Source of the DNA: a virus
Virus record (IMG/VR): IMGVR_UViG_3300037493_003260
Location: 20,089-84,088 of that record
Direction: 5' to 3' (one strand)
DNA length: 64,000 nucleotides
Made by a program: the position numbers and the translations under genes. Every line of letters starts with the position of its first letter. The first letter of the stretch is position 1. Of this stretch, positions 45,405 to 52,630 are shown piece after piece. Below the pieces are notes generated by a model that had not been told where the DNA came from, ran no database searches, and worked only from the letters and a program-made list of their open reading frames with translations.

Positions 45405-45595
45405 TTTTTTGTTTTCTTTTCTTCTGCTGGCTCGTACAGCACCGTGGACTTTGCTTTTGTGCAGCCGCAGTGCGGGCAGACATAATAGTCCCCGCTGGTA
45501 AACGTGGGGTATGTACACACAGTGCCCTTGTCAAACACCCTGGTGCTTTTTGCAAAGCAATTATCGCATGTCATATTCATCGTGTATGTTTCCAT
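45401..45595 (-). CDS. Zinc-ribbon miniprotein, first gene of transcript
   Basis: 64 residues, ATG with AAAGG upstream. CDNC...CPHCGC makes a zinc ribbon. It is the first gene behind the consensus promoter at 45644-45673, so zinc miniproteins of this set are probably expressed early and strongly. Confidence 0.72.
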   Translation of the reverse strand: METYTMNMTCDNCFAKSTRVFDKGTVCTYPTFTSGDYYVCPHCGCTKAKSTVLYEPAEEKKTKK

Positions 45596-45643
45596 GTAAA
45601 AGCCTTTCCTTTAAGTAACGTTATAGATTACCACCATGATAAG

Positions 45644-45673
45644 ATTATACCACAGAACGACCCCTGCTGTCAA
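45644..45673 (-). promoter_or_regulatory. Strong sigma70-type promoter
   Basis: TTGACA (45668-45673), 18-bp spacer, TGG then TATAAT (45644-45649): consensus at both boxes plus extended -10. It drives the genes from 45595 down through the BTLCP protease. Confidence 0.88.
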
Positions 45674-45743
45674 CAGCCTATTTTGCCTGTACCCCCGTCG
45701 CAAATCCTGCATACTTTTTACGACAGCATACCCTGCCAAAAGA

Positions 45744-45854
45744 TTGAAACCATAACCAAGGGACTTCAAACCATACCCAGTACCCTCTTGCAGCCCCCAA
45801 TACCTCGAACCAAGACCATATAAAAGAGAAATGAAACCATACCCCAGTGCCCTA
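45744..45854. repeat. Iteron-like direct repeats
   Basis: Plus-strand copies at 45744-45760, 45764-45780 and 45831-45847 share TGAAACCATAACC/TCAAACCATACCC/TGAAACCATACCC. Two of them extend into CAGTACCC and CAGTGCCC. A fourth degenerate copy lies at 45804-45819. The spacing of the first two is one helical turn pair (20 bp). They may be binding sites of an initiator or regulator. Confidence 0.6.
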
Positions 45855-46076
45855 CGACGTATTTATTACCCCCATCTAGACATACGGATAACTTAGGAAA
45901 CTTTTCCACTAGTTCCGAAAAACCAAAATAGTGAAAAATTTTTATTGAAAGCTGCCTTATGACCCTTTGTCTTTACGTCCAGTATCAATCAATCACGATT
46001 GCTTACCGCTAGGTATTGCATGTCTTTTGTTCCCTAGTATAAGGTGTTTACCCCAACGCTTCTTGAGTCCGTCGGT

Positions 46077-46847
46077 TTAGCCACGTTGTTCTTGTGGCAG
46101 GGCAGCTTGGCTCGGTTTAAAGTACTTACAAACCGTAGACATCTCGCAGCGGGCACAATGGCCAGTCTCAGGGTGGAAGTCTTCGTTGGTGATTCGTTTG
46201 GCAATGTCAACGTATTGGTCCAGTAACTGAATGTGGTCGGACTCGGTGCGTGTAGAAAGTTTGACTTGGGCTTTCCTGGGGTAGAATAAGCCAACCTTTG
46301 AGGCGGCAACACCCATGCCCTGCAGGACCCCCCAGTGGTATAGGGTAAGCTGTGGGGCTACAGCCAGGGCGTCGTCGGACATCATGGCCCAGCCTGTCTT
46401 AAAGTCCAGAATGACAAGGGACCCATCAGGCCACTCCAGTATCAAGTCGATGATGCCCTTGATTTTGAAGCCCATGTAGTCAACCTCGAAGACCCACTCT
46501 GTGGCCTTGGGCTTGCACAGGTACCCCTTTTCTTTGGCGAATTTGTAGAACTGGGCAATCAGGATGTACCCCTTGGCCAGCTCGTCTTCCCAGCCTTTGG
46601 TGGACTGGAAGGCAGAGGCCTCCTTTTCCATGGCCTCCATGAAGCAGCGTTTCCAGTTACGGCGCAGAAACTCGTACGAGTAATCGGCACCATTGTACAT
46701 TTTGTTCATCAGGTCATGGAACGCAACGCCTGTTACCAGCGGCCAGCGCATAGGGATGAACGGCTTCAGGTACAGCTTGTGCCTCAGGTAGTATTTCTGT
46801 GGGCAGTCCTGATACGTGCTGACTGCACTGTGTGACAGTTTAAGCAT
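46077..46847 (-). CDS. RecB/Cas4-like PD-(D/E)XK nuclease with Fe-S cysteines
   Basis: 256 residues. GVAFHDLM (His), GIIDLILEWPDGSLVILDFKTG (Asp and D-x-K) and QLTLYHW (Q-Y) are the RecB nuclease motifs. Cysteines at DCPQKYY near residue 15 and HCARCEMSTVCKYF near the C-terminus have the Cas4/AddB 4Fe-4S spacing. Likely a 5'- or 3'-exonuclease in DNA end processing or host DNA breakdown. No CRISPR array or cas1 is present. Confidence 0.85.
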   Translation of the reverse strand: MLKLSHSAVSTYQDCPQKYYLRHKLYLKPFIPMRWPLVTGVAFHDLMNKMYNGADYSYEFLRRNWKRCFMEAMEKEASAFQSTKGWEDELAKGYILIAQFYKFAKEKGYLCKPKATEWVFEVDYMGFKIKGIIDLILEWPDGSLVILDFKTGWAMMSDDALAVAPQLTLYHWGVLQGMGVAASKVGLFYPRKAQVKLSTRTESDHIQLLDQYVDIAKRITNEDFHPETGHCARCEMSTVCKYFKPSQAALPQEQRG

Positions 46848-47106
46848 CGTCTGACTCCAGGGAACTTAGATTTATGCCTAGGCCATCATGGAATATGCCA
46901 GTATATTTTTTCACAAATTCCTCGGCTGACATATTGGACGGGCGTTCTTTGACCATAAAAATATCTACTATCAAATGGACGAGCAGGGTGTCAAAGATAC
47001 CTCGATAGTTGGGGTTCTTTTCCAGCAGAACGGCCAGGTGTCTCTGGACAGTTTGCTTGGCGGAATCCCAATCGGATATTGACATGCCTCCGTAGTCATC
47101 AGGCAT
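46840..47106 (-). CDS. Hypothetical protein
   Basis: 88 residues, TAATG-coupled to the membrane peptide, with GAGAGGAAGAAA upstream. Helical (SAKQTVQRHLAVLLEKNP, IFDTLLVHLIVDIFMV, SAEEFVKKYTGIFHDGLG). It precedes the nuclease and could be a partner. No family recognised. Confidence 0.6.
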   Translation of the reverse strand: MPDDYGGMSISDWDSAKQTVQRHLAVLLEKNPNYRGIFDTLLVHLIVDIFMVKERPSNMSAEEFVKKYTGIFHDGLGINLSSLESDDA

Positions 47107-47255
47107 TATTTCTTCCTCTCAGGAAAGAAGTAACACAGGACCAGTATCACTATTGCAATTGGACCACAGGCCGCCAAACAGGAATAATATGCCGTTATAG
47201 CAGTCTTTAGGTAATCCAAAGCTATCAAAACCATTGAATCTGTGCAGTAATCCAT
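47106..47255 (-). CDS. Single-pass membrane peptide (49 residues)
   Basis: ATG at 47255 with AAAGGAGTG upstream; stop overlaps the next ATG (TAATG). One hydrophobic helix (CGPIAIVILVLCYFF) with a basic tail (PERKK), preceded by an amphipathic part with three cysteines. Too short for automatic calling. Follows the structured non-coding region. Confidence 0.68.
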   Translation of the reverse strand: MDYCTDSMVLIALDYLKTAITAYYSCLAACGPIAIVILVLCYFFPERKK

Positions 47256-47579
47256 GTTTTTCACTCCTTTAGCAGTAAATTATAGGCGGTCTGGACTAAT
47301 GATTTCACCAGTACCCTCTTTAAGCACGGGATTATAGTGCACCATCAGTAACGGCTGGTCAGCCACTCGCCACCCACCGATTTCTCTGATGCCTGATACA
47401 GGCCGTTCAGGTACTTTCGCCTAAGCCTTGTCCGCTGTACCGTTACCATAAAAAGGACCTGACTACTATGGCATCTGTTCGTCAGGTATCAGGGGGTATT
47501 CTCACACTGCTGTAGCGCAGTGAATATTGATGCCACCCACAAGGCAATCACTTAACTCCGCTATTTCCCGAAATGTGGT
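47256..47579 (-). ncRNA. Candidate structured RNA, unclassified
   Basis: 324 nt without a credible ORF. As RNA on the minus strand it forms many local helices: TGATTGCC/GGCATCA (near 47545-47530), CACTGC/GCAGTG (47524-47504), ACCTGAC/GTCAGGT (47486-47457), a GAAA-capped TTAGG..CCTGA stem (near 47424-47406), GCCTG/CAGGC (47403-47390) and GGCT/AGCC. GTAACGG (near 47446) can also pair with CCGTTAC (near 47353), enclosing the last three. This nested layout resembles a folded ncRNA or long 5' leader. It matches no RNA class I know; the helices were found by eye. Confidence 0.45.
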
Positions 47580-47801
47580 TTAAAGTGATTTCCGTTTACG
47601 ACTCTTGCGTTCTTGTTCAGCTCGGTCAGCGTCAGCCGCCCGCCAGCTGCCTATCAGGACCACGAATGCCAGCACAAAAAACACTACTGCAAGCAATAGT
47701 GCCTGTGGGTCCACTTTATACGAATAAGCAAACAGTCCACATAGTCCAAGGCAGCCTACGTATGTGATGAATCTGACTATGGTCGAGATTGTGTGTTGCA
47801 T
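47580..47801 (-). CDS. Small membrane protein
   Basis: 73 residues, two membrane helices (FITYVGCLGLCGLFAYSY, ALLLAVVFFVLAFVVLIGSW) and an Arg/Lys-rich tail. Coupled to the upstream zinc gene by a 25-bp overlap. Last coding gene before the structured non-coding stretch. Confidence 0.68.
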   Translation of the reverse strand: MQHTISTIVRFITYVGCLGLCGLFAYSYKVDPQALLLAVVFFVLAFVVLIGSWRAADADRAEQERKSRKRKSL

Positions 47802-48061
47802 TCTGGGTCTCCTATGATAGTCGGTGGGACATCAGGCGGTGGATTGCCCGTTCCCTTGTTAATGTCTTGTGGTTTGATAGGGCCGACATAGCCATATCCA
47901 GGACCAGAATCAGGGATGCCAAAATCCCAAAGTGTTCCAGACCCACCACAAGTACGGCATTTCTCAGGCTCTAACGAACCACTGAAAGCCCCAAACGTGT
48001 AAAATCCTGCAGGGACGTGGCCCCTGCCTAAACAAACTGGACACAAATGCGGTTTAGCCAC
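47777..48061 (-). CDS. DnaJ-like zinc-knuckle protein
   Basis: 94 residues. CPVCLGRG...CRTCGGSG are two CxxCxGxG knuckles, as in the DnaJ cysteine-rich domain, separated by a Gly/Phe linker. The rest is a Pro/Gly-rich tail. No J domain. Confidence 0.7.
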   Translation of the reverse strand: MAKPHLCPVCLGRGHVPAGFYTFGAFSGSLEPEKCRTCGGSGTLWDFGIPDSGPGYGYVGPIKPQDINKGTGNPPPDVPPTIIGDPECNTQSRP

Positions 48062-48245
48062 AGTATGGTTCTCCTTCGTCTTCTTTATTTAGTGAATAGA
48101 ATGTAATCTCGACCAGAAACTTTGCACCACAATCAGGACACGTGACTATGACACCCGTGTCGTCACTGACTGGGGCTAAAATAAACTCGTCCATGTTACA
48201 TTCGCCATGCGTGTTAAAACATTTTGGACAGTAGACCTGTATCAT
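48054..48245 (-). CDS. Zinc-ribbon protein
   Basis: 63 residues from the ATG at 48245 (AAAGGTG upstream). CPKC...C near the start and CPDCGAKFLVEI near residue 36 form a zinc ribbon with a beta end. Overlaps both neighbours. Confidence 0.7.
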   Translation of the reverse strand: MIQVYCPKCFNTHGECNMDEFILAPVSDDTGVIVTCPDCGAKFLVEITFYSLNKEDEGEPYCG

Positions 48246-48394
48246 TTTTTCACCTTTGTGTACTTCTCGCATGTGGTTACCAGTGAAAAATAAAGTTCAA
48301 ATGGTAATGTAAAATACGCTAGGTCAAGAACCTTGTTAATTTTTGAATACGAGGTTGCTTTCGTTGCTCGTTTAACTAGAAACTTGTTTGCCAT
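48242..48394 (-). CDS. Small hypothetical protein (50 residues)
   Basis: ATG at 48394 with GGAAGGG upstream, stop overlapping the next ATG (ATGA). Basic start (FLVKRATKATSYSKINKV) and a hydrophobic middle (LDLAYFTLPFELYFSLV) that may touch membranes. Overlaps the preceding gene by 23 bp. Not in standard-length ORF lists. Confidence 0.58.
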   Translation of the reverse strand: MANKFLVKRATKATSYSKINKVLDLAYFTLPFELYFSLVTTCEKYTKVKK

Positions 48395-48617
48395 GTTTGT
48401 CTACCCTTCCTAGTCCGTTACAGAACGGACAGTTTTCAGTGCTGCGACTTTTCCAAGTCGTATTCAATCCCGCTTTGTCGGGGTGCAGATGAATCTGTGT
48501 CACCTTGCCAGTGCCACTGCAGTTCTTGCAGTCTATGCCAAATGCAAGGATATAATTCCTGTCCCAATTTGCTTGGTTATACGGGCGGCGTTTGTCACCC
48601 TTGCCACCGTCACTCAT
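48372..48617 (-). CDS. DnaJ-like zinc-knuckle protein
   Basis: 81 residues. Begins SDGGKGDKRRPYN, a conserved-looking phage start. CKNCSGTG and CPFCNGLG are two CxxCxGxG knuckles. Member of the cluster of such miniproteins. Confidence 0.72.
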   Translation of the reverse strand: MSDGGKGDKRRPYNQANWDRNYILAFGIDCKNCSGTGKVTQIHLHPDKAGLNTTWKSRSTENCPFCNGLGRVDKHGKQVSS

Positions 48618-48861
48618 CTTTGGGTTTCTCCATGGGTTTTTTGCAGTGCGGGCAAATCTTCCTATGAATCGGCATGTGGTCGTCGATTATTTTTTTAATG
48701 CTCTCATCGTCCCTCAGAATAAGCCAGCCAGCACAGTAATCCTCTGAATGTTCTTCCCAGATAGTGCATGCCTCTTCCACAGTAATGTTGTAGCCTATTT
48801 CTTTGGCCAAGTCTTTAATGCGTACGCAATCCATGAAATAGTTTTCAAGATGGTCAAACAT
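48610..48861 (-). CDS. Small protein with C-terminal zinc knuckle
   Basis: 83 residues from the ATG at 48861 (GGGGTGAC upstream). A helical first part (VRIKDLAKEIGYNITVEEACTIWEEHSEDYCAGWLIL, read in segments) resembles a UBA/HTH-sized bundle. CPHCKKP near the end is one metal-binding knuckle. Unknown role. Confidence 0.6.
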   Translation of the reverse strand: MFDHLENYFMDCVRIKDLAKEIGYNITVEEACTIWEEHSEDYCAGWLILRDDESIKKIIDDHMPIHRKICPHCKKPMEKPKDE

Positions 48862-49120
48862 TAGTGTCACCCCTTCTTTTTCGGAATTTCATATCGTTCT
48901 TCCAGAACGCTCCCGTTTCATTGTGCCGCCTATTTATTTCTGCTAAATGAAACTTGTAAACAGTCTCAATGGTATCCAGGTCAGTCGGAGAATCATTGCA
49001 TTTAATACAATGAAAAGTTGTATCGTACTCGCATCTATGCTGTGCCCCCACTGGCATAAGCTCTTTTTCAAATTCCATGCCGTCCTCCGCATTGGGACAT
49101 TTGCAATTTAATTTGGTCAT
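48854..49120 (-). CDS. Small zinc-binding protein
   Basis: 88 residues from the ATG at 49120, inside the end of the phosphoesterase gene. CKC...C...CIKC suggest a zinc site; a charged helix follows. The ribosome site is weak and expression may rely on coupling. Confidence 0.55.
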   Translation of the reverse strand: MTKLNCKCPNAEDGMEFEKELMPVGAQHRCEYDTTFHCIKCNDSPTDLDTIETVYKFHLAEINRRHNETGAFWKNDMKFRKRRGDTNV

Positions 49121-49619
49121 AGCTAACAGGGGTATAATCCCAGCTGTCAACTCCAACGTCTATTGCTTTTAGAGAAAATGGCACCTGAAGTTTCCCATGA
49201 GAATGTCCAAAAAGGTGCCATGCACCGTATCCTTGATGAGGAAAAGCAAGGTGGCAGTAATGTGACAGCCAAATAAGTTGCTTGCCCTCTTTCAAACGTG
49301 TATCCTGCACTGTCAGCAGGTGCGTGTCTTTTACCCACTCAAAGAATGGTTCGATTGCATCCAGCGTTTTCTTTCGGTCGTGATTGCCCAGAATCAGATG
49401 CTTCTTACCCTGCAGCCGTCTGGCAATATTTGCAGCCTTGTCGGGTGGGCAGAAAGCAAAGTCTCCCAGATGGTAAATCTGGTCCTCTGGCTGGACCACA
49501 GCATTCCAATTTGAGATGAGAATTTCATTCATGTCATCTGCATTGCGAAATGGACGGTCGCAGTACTCTATAATCCGACTATGAAAAAAGTGAGTGTCAG
49601 CGACGAAGAATGTATTCAC
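49068..49619 (-). CDS. Calcineurin-like metallophosphoesterase
   Basis: 183 residues. FVADTHFFHSRIIEY, HLGDFAFCP, LILGNHDRKK, LSHY and LFGHSHGKL give the full metal-binding set. This short type is common in phages and acts on nucleotides or small phosphodiesters. Starts in the end of the HNH gene by ATGA overlap. Confidence 0.85.
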   Translation of the reverse strand: MNTFFVADTHFFHSRIIEYCDRPFRNADDMNEILISNWNAVVQPEDQIYHLGDFAFCPPDKAANIARRLQGKKHLILGNHDRKKTLDAIEPFFEWVKDTHLLTVQDTRLKEGKQLIWLSHYCHLAFPHQGYGAWHLFGHSHGKLQVPFSLKAIDVGVDSWDYTPVSYDQIKLQMSQCGGRHGI

Positions 49620-50062
49620 GAATTCCTCCTATTACGCATGTAGTCTCTATGACATACTCTACAAGCACGATGAGTCCTATGACGAGAATAACACGTATTC
49701 TCCGTGTTAAATTTGTGTCCCCGTTTACAGTGTGTCTTATATGACTGCCCAGGATGCTTTGTTCGGCCTTTGGCTACAGCATCTTTCATGTTATCGCTGT
49801 GTGTCCCTAAAAATAGGTGCTTTGGATTCACACATCGTGTATTATCACAATGATGACAAACACAGAGGCCTTTTGGAATTGGCCCATTAAAAATTATCCA
49901 AGATGCCCTATGAGCCATCATTCTAACTTTGTTTAACCAAAGAGACCCATACCCTGAGTTATTGGTTTTTGGTTGAAATTCCCAGCATCCTGAAATAACA
50001 ATTTTAATCTTGGCAAGTAATCTTTCTCTTGGAGACCCCTTGCATCCTTCGTGTACTCCCAT
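49616..50062 (-). CDS. Free-standing HNH homing endonuclease (HNH_3 type)
   Basis: 148 residues from the ATG at 50062. GCWEFQPKTNNSGYGSLWLNKVRMMAHRASW, then VCHHCDNTRCVNPKHLFLGTHSDNM, the HNH_3 pattern, and a C-terminal CKRGH...C..C zinc region. A different subfamily from the CxxC-led HNH genes elsewhere in the window. Its ATG overlaps the stop of a 15-codon ORF. Confidence 0.87.
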   Translation of the reverse strand: MGVHEGCKGSPRERLLAKIKIVISGCWEFQPKTNNSGYGSLWLNKVRMMAHRASWIIFNGPIPKGLCVCHHCDNTRCVNPKHLFLGTHSDNMKDAVAKGRTKHPGQSYKTHCKRGHKFNTENTCYSRHRTHRACRVCHRDYMRNRRNS

Positions 50063-50109
50063 TAGAAACAATCCAGTTCTGGAAGAGCCTTCAGTGCCTT
50101 GTCAGTCAT
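50062..50109 (-). pseudogene. 15-codon ORF, possible start of a gene cut by the HNH insertion
   Basis: ATG at 50109 has a good ribosome site (AAAGGAAAG) and encodes MTDKALKALPELDCF then a stop that overlaps the HNH start. Another 14-codon ORF (50106-50150) precedes it. Either minicistrons or the remains of an interrupted gene. Confidence 0.35.
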
Positions 50110-50146
50110 AGGCTTTCCTTTACGAAGATTTCTCCGAATTTATTTT

Positions 50147-51019
50147 TCATGGTTTCTCCTTAATCCCATCCCATTCGGCAAGGGCGAGTTTGGCTTGGAT
50201 ATATTCTTCTTGTTCTTCCGCGTTCCAGAACCCTGCATCTCCGCTATCAGCAAGTTGCTTCTCGGCTTTCATCATCCCTTCTAAAGCCGATTTCAAATGC
50301 CCCGCAACATCCATGAGGTGGGAAAGACGATTCTCAAGGGCTAGAATATCTGGATGGTACTTGTGCAACTCACCAGATAAACGCTTACGGCTCTCAATCT
50401 CAGCCTCCGCTTGGGAAAGTCTTTTCTCTAGTCTGTCTTTGGCATCCCAAAGGTTCATGGCATTTCCCTTGATTGTTTCCTTATCAGCCTCCGCTTGGGA
50501 AAGTCTCGCCTTGAATTCAACAATCTCCTTGTCCCTCCAGAATATCCCGTTTAATGCTTTAGTGATAAGCTGAAGAAGATTTAACCCCTCAAGATTTTCT
50601 TTTAGGTCATCCAAGTGAAGAACCAATTCGTCTTTAGCCTCCACATTCTCAGCCTCCGCTTGGGAAAGTCTCTTCCGCACCTCAGTGTCGCAATCCGCAT
50701 AAGCCTTCAACTGCTTCTCGTGTCCATCACGAACTTCAGCGAGGCGTTTAATCTCGTCATTGGCTTCCTTACCATTCGTGTAATAGGGAACTTCATAGAG
50801 CATATCCCCATAAAGTTTGTGATAGCTTTCTCGCTCCTGTCGGCTTCCACGACCACTTGTGGCGGTGACAGTCGTAGTCCCGACATACTTCATGTAATCC
50901 GTAACATCGCATCTGCAATTCGGGCAGAACTGATGAACTGGTTGCGTGTAGAAGTAGCCGCCCAATGAACCAAACGCTCCACTTATCATTCTTATTCCTG
51001 CATCCTTTTCCTCACTCAT
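50147..51019 (-). CDS. Coiled-coil protein with RLSQAEAE repeats
   Basis: 290 residues. Starts MSEEK; an early CPNCRCDV knuckle is followed by a long heptad coiled coil in which RLSQAEAE/ARLSQAEAD recurs five times. Repeats are visible in DNA (cagcctccgcttgggaaagtc near 50402, 50492 and 50651). The end is acidic. Probably structural or a scaffold for protein binding; no enzyme motif. Confidence 0.7.
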   Translation of the reverse strand: MSEEKDAGIRMISGAFGSLGGYFYTQPVHQFCPNCRCDVTDYMKYVGTTTVTATSGRGSRQERESYHKLYGDMLYEVPYYTNGKEANDEIKRLAEVRDGHEKQLKAYADCDTEVRKRLSQAEAENVEAKDELVLHLDDLKENLEGLNLLQLITKALNGIFWRDKEIVEFKARLSQAEADKETIKGNAMNLWDAKDRLEKRLSQAEAEIESRKRLSGELHKYHPDILALENRLSHLMDVAGHLKSALEGMMKAEKQLADSGDAGFWNAEEQEEYIQAKLALAEWDGIKEKP

Positions 51020-51591
51020 GTCCGTTCTCCTTTCACAGCCCTGAAGTCAGCGAGGGCTTTACGAGCGATATTCTCATATTCGTAGACGTAGCTTGTGCTT
51101 GCCTGACAGTCACCCATAGACCTGTCCTGTTCGATGCTTCTCAACGCCTTCTCCAAGCCTTCAGAAGCCTTCAGCAGAGTGGACAGACGCTCTTGTAATT
51201 TTAGTTTATCAGTCGTAAATATCTCAGCACTTTCACGATGAAAGGAAGATTCCTTCTCAACAGTGGACAGTCTGGATTCAGGTTCCTTTAGCTCATCACT
51301 CAAGTTCTGGTTGTAGCTTCTTTCAGCCTCAAGAGCGGATTCGGCTTCATTCAGTCTGGATTCCAAGTCCCTATTCTTCTCACGTGATAATTTAATGTCG
51401 TTCTTTAAAGAATCACACGCCTTCATCCATCCGTTGGCATCATCCCGAAAAGTGTTTTTGAATCCTTCCATTTCCGAAAGTCTGGATTCCAAGGACTTGT
51501 TCTCTTGACGCAACTTATCTATCTGCATTTCAGAAAGTTCAGACCATCGAACCTTCGCAATCTTATTAGCATCCTCCTTTTCCTCACTCAT
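51016..51591 (-). CDS. Coiled-coil protein
   Basis: 191 residues from the ATG at 51591 (MSEEKEDANK start); the frame to 51648 covers the zinc miniprotein and is rejected. Heptads with repeated LESRLSEMEG/DLESRLNEAES/ESRLSTVEK units suggest kinship with the 50147-51019 protein. Overlaps both neighbours by ATGA. Confidence 0.68.
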   Translation of the reverse strand: MSEEKEDANKIAKVRWSELSEMQIDKLRQENKSLESRLSEMEGFKNTFRDDANGWMKACDSLKNDIKLSREKNRDLESRLNEAESALEAERSYNQNLSDELKEPESRLSTVEKESSFHRESAEIFTTDKLKLQERLSTLLKASEGLEKALRSIEQDRSMGDCQASTSYVYEYENIARKALADFRAVKGERT

Positions 51592-51731
51592 GTCTTCTCC
51601 CCGCAGAATGGGCAGTACGACCAGTCCTCGTCCATGTCCATTACACAAGTTATGCAGATGTGTCCGTTGACGGGTTTAATTTTATTCTCCCATTTCTTTC
51701 TGATATTCTTTTCCTCACTCATGTCCTTCAT
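51588..51731 (-). CDS. Zinc-ribbon miniprotein (47 residues)
   Basis: ATG at 51731, stop overlapping the next ATG. It begins MKDMSEEKN, close to the MSEEK starts of the next two genes. CITC...CPFCG forms a zinc ribbon. Missed by ORF length limits. Confidence 0.68.
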   Translation of the reverse strand: MKDMSEEKNIRKKWENKIKPVNGHICITCVMDMDEDWSYCPFCGEKT

Positions 51732-51895
51732 AGAGCCACCTTTCCAGTTCCGCTACAAGCATGACATTGTTCCTGTTCGCCTGTGCAATTACACTCCTTA
51801 CCGATGTGGATATGACAAAACTCGGTATGTTCCGCATACCATCCATCACCGCCGCAATCCCTGCATTTCCTTTCTTTTTCTAGCTTCGGGTTCAT
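51728..51895 (-). CDS. DnaJ-like zinc-knuckle miniprotein (55 residues)
   Basis: ATG at 51895. CRDCGGDG...C.C...CHACSGTG, two CxxCxGxG knuckles with extra Cys/His between. ATGA overlap with the next gene. Same class as 36185, 47777 and 48372. Confidence 0.7.
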   Translation of the reverse strand: MNPKLEKERKCRDCGGDGWYAEHTEFCHIHIGKECNCTGEQEQCHACSGTGKVAL

Positions 51896-51896
51896 T

Positions 51897-51980
51897 TTAT
51901 TTCCAAAGTCTCCATGTCATTATTCCAAACATAACTGTATTGATTACGTACAGCAATGTTAAGACAATTTTATAAACCAT
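51897..51980 (-). CDS. Tiny membrane peptide (27 residues)
   Basis: ATG at 51980, directly after the stop of the transferase-like gene. One hydrophobic helix (IVLTLLYVINTVMFGIM) with a Trp/Arg/Lys end. Its TAA ends one base before the next ATG. Real translation is plausible by coupling but unproven. Confidence 0.4.
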   Translation of the reverse strand: MVYKIVLTLLYVINTVMFGIMTWRLWK

Positions 51981-52439
51981 TTAGCCACCGATTCTTTTGA
52001 TGACTGTTTTGATGAGTTCATCCAGGGTTTTTACCTGTTGAGCGTAGTACCTTGCACAAACCACATCCACATTACCCTTCCGCCAGTATCCATCAGGGCA
52101 ACATACCACCAGCTTGCCACTGCGGGCGTAAAGCCCAAGTTCAAGTAGGGTAACTGGAGACTTGGTACTTGGGTCAAAATACATGGCGATAACATCAGCC
52201 ATTTGCATAGCCGTTAGTTCCCAGTCAACTTGTTCTTTGAACTGAGTGTTGCCGATACTTTGGGTCCAAGAACTATCCCAGTCATCCCGACGAGGATTTA
52301 AAACCGTAACATTGAATGGGCCCAAGGCGGCGGTGACTTTCTCCTGCCACTTTTCAGCGGCCCCCATTTCGATACTTCCAGCCAGAAAAAGGTGCATTCG
52401 AGCGTTATCAATTGTGTTTGGTGCTTTAATTTCTTTCAT
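51981..52439 (-). CDS. Nucleoside 2-deoxyribosyltransferase-like protein
   Basis: 152 residues from the ATG at 52439 (AGGAGAGGAAG upstream). HLFLAGSIEMGAAEKWQEKV, NPRRDDWDSSW, a WELTAMQMADVIAMYFDP segment and TLLELGLYARSGKLVVCCP are the motifs of the PF15891-type family, with the catalytic-type Glu in LLELG. Better match to the family than the relative at 31462-32034. May act on nucleosides or ADP-ribose-like ligands. Confidence 0.82.
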   Translation of the reverse strand: MKEIKAPNTIDNARMHLFLAGSIEMGAAEKWQEKVTAALGPFNVTVLNPRRDDWDSSWTQSIGNTQFKEQVDWELTAMQMADVIAMYFDPSTKSPVTLLELGLYARSGKLVVCCPDGYWRKGNVDVVCARYYAQQVKTLDELIKTVIKRIGG

Positions 52440-52630
52440 TAGTCTTCCTCTCCTGTGTAGATAACCTTGCATTGTATTTTTTCAACTAGTACTCGTCCGT
52501 CACTACTAATCTCTGGAGTTTCCCACCACGGTGCCATAGGCAGCTGATGTGCATGGTAATAAATTGGCCCACACGACTCATCAGCTATCCAGAAGGACTC
52601 ACATTTCGGGCAAATAATTACTTTTCTCAC
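52439..52630 (-). CDS. Small zinc-binding protein
   Basis: 63 residues with CPKC near the start and later Cys and His (ESCGPIYYHAH). Coupled by TAATG to the transferase-like gene. Possibly a metal-dependent partner. Unknown function. Confidence 0.6.
   Translation of the reverse strand: MRKVIICPKCESFWIADESCGPIYYHAHQLPMAPWWETPEISSDGRVLVEKIQCKVIYTGEED

Larger units (their letters stand above)
45596..46076. other. 480-bp non-coding region, candidate origin/control region
   Basis: No credible gene on either strand. In transcription order it has a GC-balanced part (46076-45950), an A/T-rich tract around 45919-45950 (aaaaaccaaaatag...aaaaatttttatt), three iteron-like repeats (45744-45854), and a consensus promoter. 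Such a mix is typical of a phage replication origin or a regulatory hub. This function is inferred only from architecture. Confidence 0.5.

Noticed and set aside
46034-46312. Small minus-strand ORF overlapping the RecB-like nuclease
   Set aside because: Out-of-frame shadow of the nuclease gene with low-quality sequence.
46077-46847. Cas4 of a CRISPR system
   Set aside because: No cas1/cas2 or repeats nearby; phage RecB-like nucleases with Fe-S sites are common alone.
47401-47430. 23S-rRNA-like GCGAAAGTACCTGAA segment
   Set aside because: Too short, with no further rRNA similarity; explained by a GNRA-type hairpin.
47256-47579. RNase P RNA, tmRNA or group I intron in the gap
   Set aside because: None of the conserved blocks I know for these classes is present (for example GAGGAAAGTCC or GATATAGTC).
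50400-50680. Recurrent cagcctccgcttgggaaagtc as a CRISPR or regulatory repeat
   Set aside because: It encodes the RLSQAEAE heptads in a coiled-coil gene.
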